DNA of 21,789 bases from Candidatus Hecatellales archaeon B24 (GCA_001593855.1 LUCC01000011.1:1-21789), one strand, 5' to 3'; shown: positions 7,090-15,005, numbered from the stretch's first letter. Translations and numbers: made by a program. The notes: generated from the sequence alone by a model not told the origin.

Positions 7090-8241
7090 TTGACAGGTTT
7101 ATCTGCAATTCCCACAGCAAAATATCTCATCCATGCAAGGTTTGAAGTGAACGGTGTAGTGGAGAAACCCGACGTTATAGGAGCCATCTTCGGGCAGACT
7201 GAAGGGCTCTTCGGGCCTGAACTGGACCTAAGAGAGCTTCAGAAAAACAACAGGATCGGACGTATAGAAGTCAACCTGAAAACCGAGCATAACCGAACCG
7301 TTGGAACCATAACTTTAACTTCAAGCCTTAACATGGCTACCACAACCCTCCTAGCCGCAGCCATAGAAAGCGTTGATAGGGTTGGCCCCAAAGAAGCCAA
7401 AGTCTGGATTGAAAGAATAGAAGACGTGAGAGAAGCCAAACGGAAGCAGATAGTTCGCAGAGCCAAGGAGCTCCTGAAAAAGTGGAGTGTTGAAGCAGCA
7501 CCTGACACCGAGGAGCTTATCAGAGAGGTTTTCGCAGCAGCCAAACCACGGGAAATCTCAACCTACGGCCCGGAGCAGCTTCCAGCAGGACCTGACGTAA
7601 CCTCTTCACCCTCCATAATCCTGGTTGAGGGAAGAGCTGATGTCCATAACCTGCTCCGGTGCGGAATAAGAAACGTGGTTGCCATAGGAGGAGCTAAAAT
7701 TCCGGAAACCATTGTCAAGCTCAGCCACGACAAGGAGGTAACCGTCTTCCTAGACGGCGACAGGGCTGGAGACCTAATCCTCAAGGAGCTCATGCAAAAC
7801 GTGGAAGTCGACTACGTAGCTAGGGCGCCTCCCGGGAAAGAGGTTGAAGAGCTTACATGCAAGGAAATCCATGAAGCCTTGGCAGGAAAGCTTCCGGCGG
7901 CTGAAGCCAAAATAAGGCATGCAAGGGTTTCAGCCCACCCAAAAATAGTTGAAGCCGTGAACGAGCTTAAAGGAACCTTAGAGGCCATTCTCCTAGACGA
8001 AAACTATGAAGCTGTAGCCAGGCTTCCGGTAGGAGAGCTGGCTGAGAAGCTTCCAGACTTCAAGGAGACTTCAACCGTGGTTTTCGACGGCAGAATAACT
8101 CAGAGGCTTGTAGACATAGCTTCAGAGCTGGGCGTTAAACTGGTAGTAGGCGACAGGGCTTCAGACCTAGTGAAAAGGCCGGCTGGCCTACGCATTCTAA
8201 CCTTCGATGAGGTAGCTCCTGAGCCTGCTAAGGCTTCTTAA
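7090..8241 (+). CDS. dnaG: DnaG-like primase, archaeal (exosome-associated)
   Basis: The archaeal DnaG homologue has a central Toprim domain at about 175-260. Its glutamate motif is IILVEGRADVHNLLRCGI (Glu 180) and its DxD motif is FLDGDRAGD (Asp 222 and 224). The N-terminal region, with TAKYLIHARFEVNGVVEKPD and GAIFGQTEGLFG, is characteristic of the archaeal form, which lacks the bacterial zinc-binding domain. In characterised archaea this protein is a core partner of the RNA exosome and has weak primase activity; the role here is assumed from the family. Length (383 aa) is normal. It starts at TTG with GGAGGTG 7 bases upstream. Confidence 0.95.
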   Translation: MTGLSAIPTAKYLIHARFEVNGVVEKPDVIGAIFGQTEGLFGPELDLRELQKNNRIGRIEVNLKTEHNRTVGTITLTSSLNMATTTLLAAAIESVDRVGPKEAKVWIERIEDVREAKRKQIVRRAKELLKKWSVEAAPDTEELIREVFAAAKPREISTYGPEQLPAGPDVTSSPSIILVEGRADVHNLLRCGIRNVVAIGGAKIPETIVKLSHDKEVTVFLDGDRAGDLILKELMQNVEVDYVARAPPGKEVEELTCKEIHEALAGKLPAAEAKIRHARVSAHPKIVEAVNELKGTLEAILLDENYEAVARLPVGELAEKLPDFKETSTVVFDGRITQRLVDIASELGVKLVVGDRASDLVKRPAGLRILTFDEVAPEPAKAS

Positions 8242-8273
8242 ACCACTTATTCAGCATACGGCTGGGATGCTGG

Positions 8274-9824
8274 GTGAAGGCTGGAGCTTCAGCTCTTCTG
8301 ATAGCCGTATTCCTATTCGCCTCTTTAACGGTCTCCCAAGCTCAGGCTTCCCCTAACGTTTCAGCCGGCATAGAAGATACCGTTTACACGGTTTCCTCCT
8401 GCGTAGAGGACATTCGAGGCTTAAACTTCAAGGACAGGCCTCCCATAGAGCTTGTAAGCAGGGAGGAGGCTGCTTCCAGCCTTAACATTTCAGAGTGGAG
8501 CGGCTGGGAGCTAGCTCAACAGGAGTATGAAGCCTTATATCTGGTTCCTCCAGGGGTCAGCGCCAAAGAGGTTCTTGAAAACTTCTACGGTTCAGCCCTC
8601 CTAGGCTACTACAGCGTCGAGAAAAAGAAGATAATAATAGTGGAGGAGGCTGAGGAAAGCCTTAACAAGAGCGTTCTCGCCCACGAGCTAACCCATGCCC
8701 TACTAGACCAATACTATCCTGAAACCTTCAAAAAAGAGTATGAGCTAACTGATAAGGACCTAGCCATTTCAGCCCTTCTAGAAGGCGACGCCGAACTGGT
8801 TGAAGAGCTCTACACCAACGCTGTTGAGCAGGGAACCTACCAGGACTGCGACGTAAACTTTAATCTTGCCTCCGCTGAAAACTACCTCGGAGTAATCTAC
8901 ATCCAGTATTTCCCATACTTTGAAGGCTACAATTTCGTTAAGAGGCTTCAGAAGCAGGGCTGGGAGGCTGTAAACCAAGCCTACATGCTTCCTCCTGAAA
9001 GCACTGAACAGGTGATACATCCCTCAAAATATCCTGGAGAGAAGCCTGTGGACGTTGAGGTTAAAGGAGCAGGCTTCAACGGCTGGAGCAGGCTTGGAGA
9101 GGACATCCTAGGCGAAGCCTCCATCTTCATAATGTTCTGGAATCAAGGCCTAACAAGCTTCCCCTACAGCGTGGAAGGCAGGCTTACCTGTAATTCGCCG
9201 CTGTCAGACGGCTGGGCTGGAGACCGGATGGTCGTCTACAAGAAAAACGGGGAATACGGGTACGTCTGGCTTCTGGTATGGGATACAGAGCAGGATGCCA
9301 GCGAGTTCCTAGCAGGCTACTTGGAAATGCTTGAGGAGATGGGAGCCGGCTGTCTGGGAGAAGTTTGGAAGGTTTCAGCCAGCGATTATGTAGCCGTCCG
9401 GCAGGAAGGAGAAAAAGTTACCATAGTGAACGCGCCCAGCCTCCAGCAGATAGACGAAGTAATGATGGCGGCTGGGCTGCCCATCGTAAAAGCCGAAGTC
9501 TTCAAGGCTAAAGAGTTTGGAGGAGGACTGAAATTCACCGTTTCCCTTCGAAACCTAACCCCTGAAGACCAAATGACAACGGCCATAGTTCAAATTAAAG
9601 ACATGAAAGGACGGATAGTAGGGCTTTCCTACGTTTCAGGGATAATCCCCGCCAGCAGCAGCATAGGCTTCAACACGTATTCGCTCTCCCTTGAACCCGG
9701 AGCCTACCAGGCTGAACTATACCTGTGGAGAAGCTTCAAAGACCCTGTCTCCCTGAGTCCACCTCAATCAATGGAGGTGTCGGTTAGCAGCTGGCTTGTC
9801 CTCTTCGACGAGTTTTCACCCTAA
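8274..9824 (+). CDS. Secreted HExxH metalloprotease-like protein
   Basis: A probable exported zinc metalloprotease of 516 aa. Residues 1-25 form a signal peptide with a hydrophobic core (SALLIAVFLFASLTV) and a likely cleavage after AQA. The zinc motif HELTH at 137-141 is followed about 30 residues on by LLEGDAELVEELY, where Glu 170 is a plausible third ligand in the gluzincin manner. The remaining residues form a larger domain containing Trp-rich segments and, from about residue 405, a beta-rich C-terminal segment resembling a sandwich domain. No C-terminal membrane anchor is evident, so it is probably secreted or loosely surface-bound. The start is GTG with only a weak ribosome site (GGGATG). 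It follows dnaG by 32 bases. I do not recognise the exact subfamily, and substrate and neighbours give no further clue. Confidence 0.75.
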   Translation: MKAGASALLIAVFLFASLTVSQAQASPNVSAGIEDTVYTVSSCVEDIRGLNFKDRPPIELVSREEAASSLNISEWSGWELAQQEYEALYLVPPGVSAKEVLENFYGSALLGYYSVEKKKIIIVEEAEESLNKSVLAHELTHALLDQYYPETFKKEYELTDKDLAISALLEGDAELVEELYTNAVEQGTYQDCDVNFNLASAENYLGVIYIQYFPYFEGYNFVKRLQKQGWEAVNQAYMLPPESTEQVIHPSKYPGEKPVDVEVKGAGFNGWSRLGEDILGEASIFIMFWNQGLTSFPYSVEGRLTCNSPLSDGWAGDRMVVYKKNGEYGYVWLLVWDTEQDASEFLAGYLEMLEEMGAGCLGEVWKVSASDYVAVRQEGEKVTIVNAPSLQQIDEVMMAAGLPIVKAEVFKAKEFGGGLKFTVSLRNLTPEDQMTTAIVQIKDMKGRIVGLSYVSGIIPASSSIGFNTYSLSLEPGAYQAELYLWRSFKDPVSLSPPQSMEVSVSSWLVLFDEFSP

Positions 9825-9845
9825 CCTTGGAGGCGGCCAGGCGAA

Positions 9846-10718
9846 TTGAAGGTTAAACTGGGTCTCCCATCAAACCTCTTCGCGAAGCAAAGCCTTGAAG
9901 CCTCGCTGAGCAGGGTTTGGAAGCTTAACCCTGAAGCCGTAGAACTGGTTCTAGATAAGCCTCACGTTAAGGCTGAAGAGCTGGAAGACGCTGGAAAGCT
10001 TGAAGTCAGGCTTAGAGAAATCTTTGGAAGCCTAAGCCCTAAAAGGGAAATCTCGGTTCACGCCAACTTTCAAAGGGCAAACCCTTCAAGCCTAGTTCCC
10101 CAGCAGAGGAGCAAAAGCCTTAAACTCCTCGAGAAATGCCTCAGAATCTCAGCTGGGCTGGAAGCCAAGGTTTTAGTGGTGCATCCAGGATGGCTTCCCC
10201 TCGCATCACGTATACCCTTAATTGGAGGCATGGTTAGAAGGCTGGCGTGGAAAGCCCTTCAAGCATCCATGGAAGCCTGCCTCAAGCTCTCCGAAAACTA
10301 TGGTGTAACGTTAGGACTTGAAAACGTTCATGGAAGGCTTTCCCCTTTTACTCTGCCCCATCAAGCCTCTAAACTGCTTCTGGAAGGCTTAAAGTTCACC
10401 TTCGACCTGGGCCACGCCTATATTGAGGCTAGAAGAAAGCTTAAAATGGCTGGAGGCGAAGCTGAACGCTGGATAGCTGGGGAAGTAGCCCGCCATCTTC
10501 AAGGAAAACTCGTACATGTCCACCTACACGACAACCGCGGGCTTACAGACAGCCATCTGCCCCCAGGAGAAGGCGAAATAAACTTTAACCCGATGGTGGA
10601 AGCCTTGGAAAAACTTGGCTTCCAAGGCCAAGTGATCCTCGAGATTTGGAACCCTGAAAACCCTGAGGTTTCCGGCAGGAAAGCCCTGGAGGCTGCAAGA
10701 AAAATTTTCCCCCAATAA
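9846..10718 (+). CDS. Sugar-phosphate isomerase/AP endonuclease-like TIM-barrel protein
   Basis: This 290-aa TIM barrel belongs to the xylose isomerase-like/endonuclease IV superfamily. Candidate metal ligands lie at the ends of successive strands: His 72 (ISVHANF), His 113 (LVVHPGW), Glu 159 (LGLENVHG), Asp 187 and His 190 (FDLGHA), the cluster HVHLHDN at 224-230, and Glu 266 (VILEIWNP). The same set is used by endonuclease IV for abasic-site cleavage and by sugar epimerases, so DNA repair and sugar isomerisation are both possible; the sequence alone does not decide. Archaeal endonuclease IV proteins are of similar length. The start is TTG with GGAGG 12 bases upstream. It ends the co-directional run that begins at 6568 and converges on amrS with a 23-base gap. 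Confidence 0.82.
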   Translation: MKVKLGLPSNLFAKQSLEASLSRVWKLNPEAVELVLDKPHVKAEELEDAGKLEVRLREIFGSLSPKREISVHANFQRANPSSLVPQQRSKSLKLLEKCLRISAGLEAKVLVVHPGWLPLASRIPLIGGMVRRLAWKALQASMEACLKLSENYGVTLGLENVHGRLSPFTLPHQASKLLLEGLKFTFDLGHAYIEARRKLKMAGGEAERWIAGEVARHLQGKLVHVHLHDNRGLTDSHLPPGEGEINFNPMVEALEKLGFQGQVILEIWNPENPEVSGRKALEAARKIFPQ

Positions 10719-10741
10719 ACATGCTTTAGGCTCCCAGGTTT

Positions 10742-11872
10742 TCACAGTCTGCCATAGCGGCCAATTATCGGGATGGACTCCCCGCATTTCGGGCAGTGGC
10801 CGCCGTCTTCAAGCCTGTACTTGGTTATGGTGAACCCCCATCTTCCGATGAGAAGCTCGCTGCAGTGAGGGCAGTAAGTGTTTTCGCCTGGATGCCCTGG
10901 AATGTTTCCCACGTAAACGTATTTCAAGCCTTCCCTAAGCCCTATCCGGCGTGCCTCCTCCACAAGTTCAACAGGAGTTCTGGCCCCGTAGAGGCCTGCC
11001 TCCAAGGACTTGTAGGCCGGGTAATACTGGGTTACATGCCAGGGGGTTTCCGCTCCCAAGCCTTCTAGGATCCTGCTGGCAATAGCCTTCAAGGTTTCCC
11101 CATCGCTGTTCACGCCTGGAATTATCAGGGTGGTTATTTCAACGTGGACGCCTAGGCGTTTCGCCTCCTCAGCGTTCCTCCAAACCTTTTCCACGTCGGC
11201 TCCGCAATGTTTACGAACCGCCTCTTCTCCGCCTTTAACGTCTATGTTTATGCCGTTAAGCCCGGCTTCAGCCAGCCTCCTCAAGGCTTCCAAGGTCATG
11301 TAACCGTTGGAAACATAGGTGTTATAGTAGCCTTGAGAGCGGGCAAGCCTGAAAACCTCCAGCGAATACTCCAGCATGAGGGTGGGCTCATTGAAGGAGA
11401 TGCTTGTCCCCTGGCATCTCTCAGCCCTGACAAGCCTTAGAAACCCTTCAGCACTCAGGTAGTTACACTTCTCAGGGTTTGGAGGCTGCTTACTTATCTC
11501 CCAGTTCTGACACCACGGACAGGTGAAATTACACGACCAGCTTCCAACCGTCAACGCGAAGCTTCCAGGCCAGAAGTGGAAGAAAGGTTTTTTCTCGATG
11601 GGGTTAGCGCTCAGCGAGGAAACATCACCATAGGTAAGCGTGTAGAGGTTTCCGTCCACGTTAAGCCTCGACCTGCAGAAGCCTAAGCTTCCAGGAGGAA
11701 TAACGCACAGCCTCTCACAGGTTCCACAGCGAACCTTTCCGCCTTCAAGCTTCTCGTAGAGAAGTGCTTCCCTAACGCATGGGCTGTCTGAAAGCTCAGC
11801 CACGCTTCTCCCCGACAAATATAAAGCCTTCACCCTCTGAGAAACTTTACGGGAGGAAGCCTCCACGTCCAA
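10742..11872 (-). CDS. amrS: AmmeMemoRadiSam system radical SAM enzyme
   Basis: This radical SAM protein has the CxxxCxxC iron-sulfur motif in SCNFTCPWCQNWEIS (Cys 114, 118, 121). An N-terminal Cys set (RCGTCERLC and GFCRSR, residues 49-66) and a C-terminal CPHC/CPKC pair suggest extra metal sites. The order of motifs and the segment FHFWPGSFALTVGSWSCNFT match AmrS, formerly called a PflA-like activating enzyme. The system is named for the company of AMMECR1 and Memo proteins; neither is in this window, and the reaction is not established. The TTG start at 11872 has no good ribosome site and gives about 30 residues more than homologues, which usually begin near REALLYEKL. GTG 11803, with GGGGAG 4 bases upstream and a TATA-like element just before it, is an attractive shorter start. 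Confidence 0.9.
   Translation of the reverse strand: MDVEASSRKVSQRVKALYLSGRSVAELSDSPCVREALLYEKLEGGKVRCGTCERLCVIPPGSLGFCRSRLNVDGNLYTLTYGDVSSLSANPIEKKPFFHFWPGSFALTVGSWSCNFTCPWCQNWEISKQPPNPEKCNYLSAEGFLRLVRAERCQGTSISFNEPTLMLEYSLEVFRLARSQGYYNTYVSNGYMTLEALRRLAEAGLNGINIDVKGGEEAVRKHCGADVEKVWRNAEEAKRLGVHVEITTLIIPGVNSDGETLKAIASRILEGLGAETPWHVTQYYPAYKSLEAGLYGARTPVELVEEARRIGLREGLKYVYVGNIPGHPGENTYCPHCSELLIGRWGFTITKYRLEDGGHCPKCGESIPIIGRYGRL
11817..11826. promoter_or_regulatory. Bidirectional TATA-like element between amrS and the HemK-like gene
   Basis: AAATATAAAG on the plus strand reads CTTTATATTT on the minus strand, a good archaeal TATA box. On the minus strand it would start transcription near 11796, close to the alternative amrS GTG at 11803. 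On the plus strand it would start near 11846, ahead of the HemK-like gene. Its position inside the longest amrS frame argues that amrS begins downstream of it. Confidence 0.5.
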
Positions 11873-11900
11873 GATTAAAGCTGGAATAGCAGCCTTAACC

Positions 11901-12542
11901 CTGAAAATAGCTCACAGGACAGGCTGGAAGCCTAAACCACTCAAAATAGGAGGCTTAACCATCCACCGCTGCCCAGAAGTCTTCAGACCTGGAAAACTTA
12001 CCAGGACAAGCCTCCTCCTAGCCAAAAACATGGTGTCATGTGAAGGCTTCGACGTGCTTGACCTAGGCTGTGGAACGGGAATTTTAGGCCTGCTGGCTGC
12101 TAGAAAGGCGAGGAGGGTGGTCGCCGTAGACGTGAACCCTAAAGCCGTGGAGTGCACGAGGTTTAACGCTGAAGCCAACGGGCTTGAAGCCAAGGTAGAC
12201 GTAAGGCTTGGCAGCCTCTTCCAGCCTTTAAAGCCCGGAGAAGCCTTCAACCTGATACTTTTCAACCCCCCATACCTTCCCGGGAAGCCCAGAAACCCTT
12301 CAGAGGCAGGATGGCTTGACAGTGGAGAGACTGCCCTGAAATTCCTCCGGGAAGCCTCGAGGTGGCTTAAACCAGGAGGCCTGGTTCAGCTGGTTTACTC
12401 AAGCCTCGGAGCTTTATCTGTCAGGCAAATCGTGGAGGCTGCTGAGGCTTCCAAGCTTAAACTCGTAGAGCAGAAAGCCTTTAGAAGCCTGTTCGAAACC
12501 TTCACCATACATGTTTTCGCCTTAAGAGAGGGTGAAACCTAA
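11901..12542 (+). CDS. HemK/PrmC-related SAM methyltransferase
   Basis: A class I SAM-dependent methyltransferase of the HemK type. The SAM-binding motif is DVLDLGCGTGILGLLAA, the acidic loop is VVAVDVNPKAVE, and the catalytic motif is LILFNPPYLPG (NPPY). NPPY enzymes methylate amide nitrogens, classically the glutamine of release factors; archaeal relatives act with Trm112-like partners. The first ATG (12030) falls within the fold, after a stretch that is clearly part of the family (TIHRCPEVFRPGKLTRTSLLLAKN, in place of the usual VYEPAEDSLLL). The same frame is open up to 11841 but holds no ATG, GTG or TTG before 12030. I list CTG 11901 as a placeholder start. GGGAGG at 11851-11856 stands 8 bases before an in-frame ACG at 11865. 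The product is clear; the 5' end is not. Confidence 0.8.
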   Translation: MKIAHRTGWKPKPLKIGGLTIHRCPEVFRPGKLTRTSLLLAKNMVSCEGFDVLDLGCGTGILGLLAARKARRVVAVDVNPKAVECTRFNAEANGLEAKVDVRLGSLFQPLKPGEAFNLILFNPPYLPGKPRNPSEAGWLDSGETALKFLREASRWLKPGGLVQLVYSSLGALSVRQIVEAAEASKLKLVEQKAFRSLFETFTIHVFALREGET

Positions 12543-12599
12543 AGTTTTTCGCAAGCTATTTTTAGACGGTTTCCCCCTTTTCTTTTAAGGGTTTCAGGG

Positions 12600-13440
12600 A
12601 TGGCCTCTGGAAAGGTTGGAGTTTTCTTTTCCGAGAAGTTTAAGGGGCGAAACTGGCCTATCCTAGGCGACAGGTTTAAGGATTTCCCAGAAGCCTTCGG
12701 AGAGCTTCTAAGCCATCCCCGCATCGTCTTCTACGAGCCTGAACCGGTAAGCGAGGAACTGCTCCTTAAAGTCCATAGCCCCCGCCTCCTTGAAACGGTG
12801 AAGTCTGCTTGGCACTATGAGGGAGGAAGAATAACAGTCGGCGGATGCGTTGAAGCCCTAGAGAAAATCTGGACTGGCGAAATCGGTAGTGCTATTGTTT
12901 TAAGCGTTGCCGCAGGCCATCATGCAGGGCCAGACGAGTCTTGGGGTGGAACCTACCTTTCAAGCTTCGGCCCGGCTGTCGTAAACCTCAGAGAGAAATA
13001 CGGCGTTCAACGCTTCGCCATCCTTGACACTGACAGCCACCATGCCGACGGAGACCGGGACATGTTCAGAGGAGACAGAAACGTTCTTCACGTCTGCTTC
13101 TGCAGCCAAAGCCAGGTTGAGGAGGAAGGCTTAAAAGTTGACGTGGACGTAGGCTGGAAAACCACCGATGAAGCCTACCTTAGGCTTGTGGAGGAAGAAT
13201 TCATCGAGCTTCAAGCCGGATGTCGTTTTACACTCCCTTGGCTACGACACCTGCCAGGGAGACTACGGCGACAGAGGGCTTACACCCGGCTTCTTCCCCA
13301 AGCTTGCTTCAAAGGTTAAAGCCTTCACGGATAAGGCCTGCCAAGGACGCTACCTGATAGCCGTCATGGGAGGGTCAAGCCCTCAGACAGCCGACTACAT
13401 CATCCCGGAAATAGTTAAAGTACTCCTCGGCGAAGGTTAA
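12600..13440 (+). CDS. Histone deacetylase-family protein, interrupted by a one-base frameshift
   Basis: This protein has the arginase/deacetylase fold. Active-site features in order are AAGHHAGPDES (His-His at 107-108), ILDTDSHHADGDRD (metal ligands Asp 145 and His 147) and, after the frameshift, HSLGYDTCQGDYG (third metal Asp). Such enzymes remove acetyl or other acyl groups from lysines or small amines. The first frame runs from ATG 12600 to a stop near 13319, but family similarity leaves it at EEEFIE (to 13208). It resumes one base later as FKPDVVLHSLGYD (from 13210) and ends at 13440. Skipping the C at 13209 restores one full-length protein of about 280 aa. The usual GGY catalytic tyrosine loop appears as MGGSSPQ, so the tyrosine may be missing. 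It converges on the DUF2330-like gene with a 4-base overlap. Confidence 0.75.
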
Positions 13441-14780
13441 ACCCCGACCCTCCTCTGCTTCAGCCCAGCCAGGGCGAAAGCTGCCGCTGCCACGGCCGCA
13501 AGCAACATCAAGGGGAACATAGCAGCCTCCTCCACCGCTGGCTTTACGCTTTCTGACTGGTAGCCTAGGCTTGCAACAGGCTGGCCGTTCACCTTGAAAA
13601 CTATGGTGCAGCCTTCGGGAGGAAGCTTTCCAAGGTTGTAGGTGTGGGTTAGAGTGGTTATCACCTGGATAGCTGGGCCAGTCCACCGTTCCATCTTGGC
13701 TTCCACCCTTACAAGGCTTCCATCCCTGACAGGCTCACCCCAGAAGACTCGGAATCCTCCATGGGGAACCACCACGGAAACCTTCAAACGGGTTTCTCCT
13801 TCAGCTTCTAAAGCTTCAAGTTTAACCTGCTTGGAGCTGGGGGTGTAGGGAACCCATTTTTCAGAGGGAATTACAGGAGTTCCCACTGTAGCATTTAACA
13901 CCAGGTCTCCTCTCAACCTTGAAATATCTCCTTTATAGGAGAGAATCGTCAGCCAGGTTTCAGCTGAACCCTTGAAGAGGGAGGCTATCCTAGGGTCAGC
14001 TTCGCCCAGGAGGCTTCTCGGGATAGGATTCTCAAACAGCGGGGAAAGCCTTGTCTTTTTCAGGGTTTCACCTGAAATCTCAGGTCTGCCAGCTGTGAGG
14101 AGGAAGATGGTTATGGAGGTTTCACCTCTGGCTAAGGTTGAAATCTCTAGGGGAAAATAGGCGTGGTCAGTGTTGAAGCTGTAGACTAAGGGTTCAACGC
14201 TTCCAAGCTCCCCTGAAACCTCCACCAAATCCACAGCGTAATAGCTGTATCCCCGGGCGAGGTAGCTCTCAATAAGCCTCGCAGCCTTCTCCAAGCCTTC
14301 AGGTGCAGGCTCAGGAAGCCCGTGGGAGGATGTGAAATCTTTAAGCCAGCTGGCGAATTCCCCGGCGCTGCCAACCTTGGCAACAGTGACGTCGTGGAGG
14401 CCTATTTGCCTGTGAAATAAGATTTCAAGTTTCTTCTCCCTCTCAGCTTTCAGTCCGGTTGGCAGCTTCTGGGCTACAAAGTAGTCGGACAGGACTTGAA
14501 AAGCCTTTTCAGAGCCTTTCTCAACGGCGGGCATGGAAGGTAAGGGCAGAACTTCTAAGGCCCAGGTTTTCTCTTTAACGGTTTTCAAGTCCACGGAGAG
14601 TATGAGCACTTCCCGGCTTCCATTCCAGGCCACCACAGCCTTCTGCCCAGCCTCATAGATAGATGTGGGCTCAAGGGGGATGGCTCCCCTATCAGCTGAA
14701 GCCACGGGAGTGGAGAGAGCTGAAAGGGAAAGCAAGCAGAAAAATAGGAGGCCTAAAACCTTAACTCGGAGGTCAACCAT
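13437..14780 (-). CDS. DUF2330-like membrane-anchored surface protein
   Basis: An exported protein of about 447 aa. A signal peptide covers roughly residues 1-30 (LGLLFFCLLSLSALSTPVASA). A large extracytoplasmic region follows, and a C-terminal transmembrane helix (FPLMLLAAVAAAAFALAGL) with a basic tail (KQRR) gives a type I orientation. Just after the signal peptide, ADRGAIPLEP, GQKAVVAWNG and LILSVDL resemble the N-terminus of DUF2330 proteins, whose function is unknown. Start choice lies between ATG 14780 and the adjacent GTG 14783; neither has a well-placed ribosome site, so I took ATG. An inverted-repeat cluster lies upstream at 14826-14857. Function is not known; cell-surface location is inferred from the signal peptide and anchor. 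Confidence 0.75.
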   Translation of the reverse strand: MVDLRVKVLGLLFFCLLSLSALSTPVASADRGAIPLEPTSIYEAGQKAVVAWNGSREVLILSVDLKTVKEKTWALEVLPLPSMPAVEKGSEKAFQVLSDYFVAQKLPTGLKAEREKKLEILFHRQIGLHDVTVAKVGSAGEFASWLKDFTSSHGLPEPAPEGLEKAARLIESYLARGYSYYAVDLVEVSGELGSVEPLVYSFNTDHAYFPLEISTLARGETSITIFLLTAGRPEISGETLKKTRLSPLFENPIPRSLLGEADPRIASLFKGSAETWLTILSYKGDISRLRGDLVLNATVGTPVIPSEKWVPYTPSSKQVKLEALEAEGETRLKVSVVVPHGGFRVFWGEPVRDGSLVRVEAKMERWTGPAIQVITTLTHTYNLGKLPPEGCTIVFKVNGQPVASLGYQSESVKPAVEEAAMFPLMLLAAVAAAAFALAGLKQRRVGV

Positions 14781-14825
14781 CACCTGACACCAGAATTAAA
14801 TGGGCTTCTAAACCGTTTAATCATA

Positions 14826-14857
14826 CTGTTTAGAACAGCCTGTTCAAAAAGCTGAAC
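14826..14857. repeat. Cluster of short inverted repeats upstream of the DUF2330-like gene
   Basis: CTGTT 14826-14830 pairs with AACAG 14834-14838, and that AACAG also pairs with the CTGTT at 14840-14844. GTTCA 14842-14846 then pairs with TGAAC 14853-14857. The elements overlap and alternate, as operator half-sites or competing hairpins would. The cluster sits between tRNA-Cys and the DUF2330-like gene, about 45 bases or more upstream of the latter. Confidence 0.45.
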
Positions 14858-14867
14858 GCCCACAGAT

Positions 14868-14873
14868 AAAAAA
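14868..14873 (-). terminator. T-run terminator after tRNA-Cys
   Basis: Six T residues on the minus strand begin about 23 bases beyond the tRNA-Cys 3' end. Archaeal RNA polymerase terminates at such T-runs without needing a hairpin, so this could separate the tRNA transcript from the DUF2330-like gene downstream. Confidence 0.45.
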
Positions 14874-14895
14874 TGATGGATTTGAACTTGAGGCT

Positions 14896-14970
14896 TGGAG
14901 CCGGGAGCCGGATTTGAACCGGCGTGTAGCGAGTCTGCAGCCCGCCGCCTAGCCACTCGGCCATCCCGGC
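14896..14970 (-). tRNA. tRNA-Cys (anticodon GCA), CCA encoded
   Basis: On the minus strand the acceptor GCCGGGA (complement of 14964-14970) pairs with TCCCGGC. A 3-bp D stem GCC/GGC is followed by the anticodon stem GCGGG/CTCGC, with one G-T wobble, closing the loop CTGCAGA, which gives anticodon GCA. The variable loop is TACAC and the T arm is GCCGG-TTCAAAT-CCGGC. The discriminator base is T (U73), as expected for Cys, and CCA follows in the DNA (14896-14898). No intron is present. It is flanked by a TATA-like element and a T-run. Confidence 0.96.
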
Positions 14971-14995
14971 TTCTCAACTTTTAATTATCAGCTAA

Positions 14996-15005
14996 GCTTA
15001 AAATG
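14996..15005 (-). promoter_or_regulatory. TATA element for tRNA-Cys
   Basis: The minus strand reads CATTTTAAGC, located 26-35 bases upstream of the first tRNA base. That is the expected TATA spacing if transcription starts at or near the tRNA 5' end. Confidence 0.55.

Noticed and set aside
13168..13440. A separate 90-aa gene starting at 13168
   Set aside because: Its first 14 codons are out-of-frame sequence of the upstream protein. The family-like part begins at FKPDVV and completes the deacetylase-like gene, so it is the second half of a frameshifted gene.
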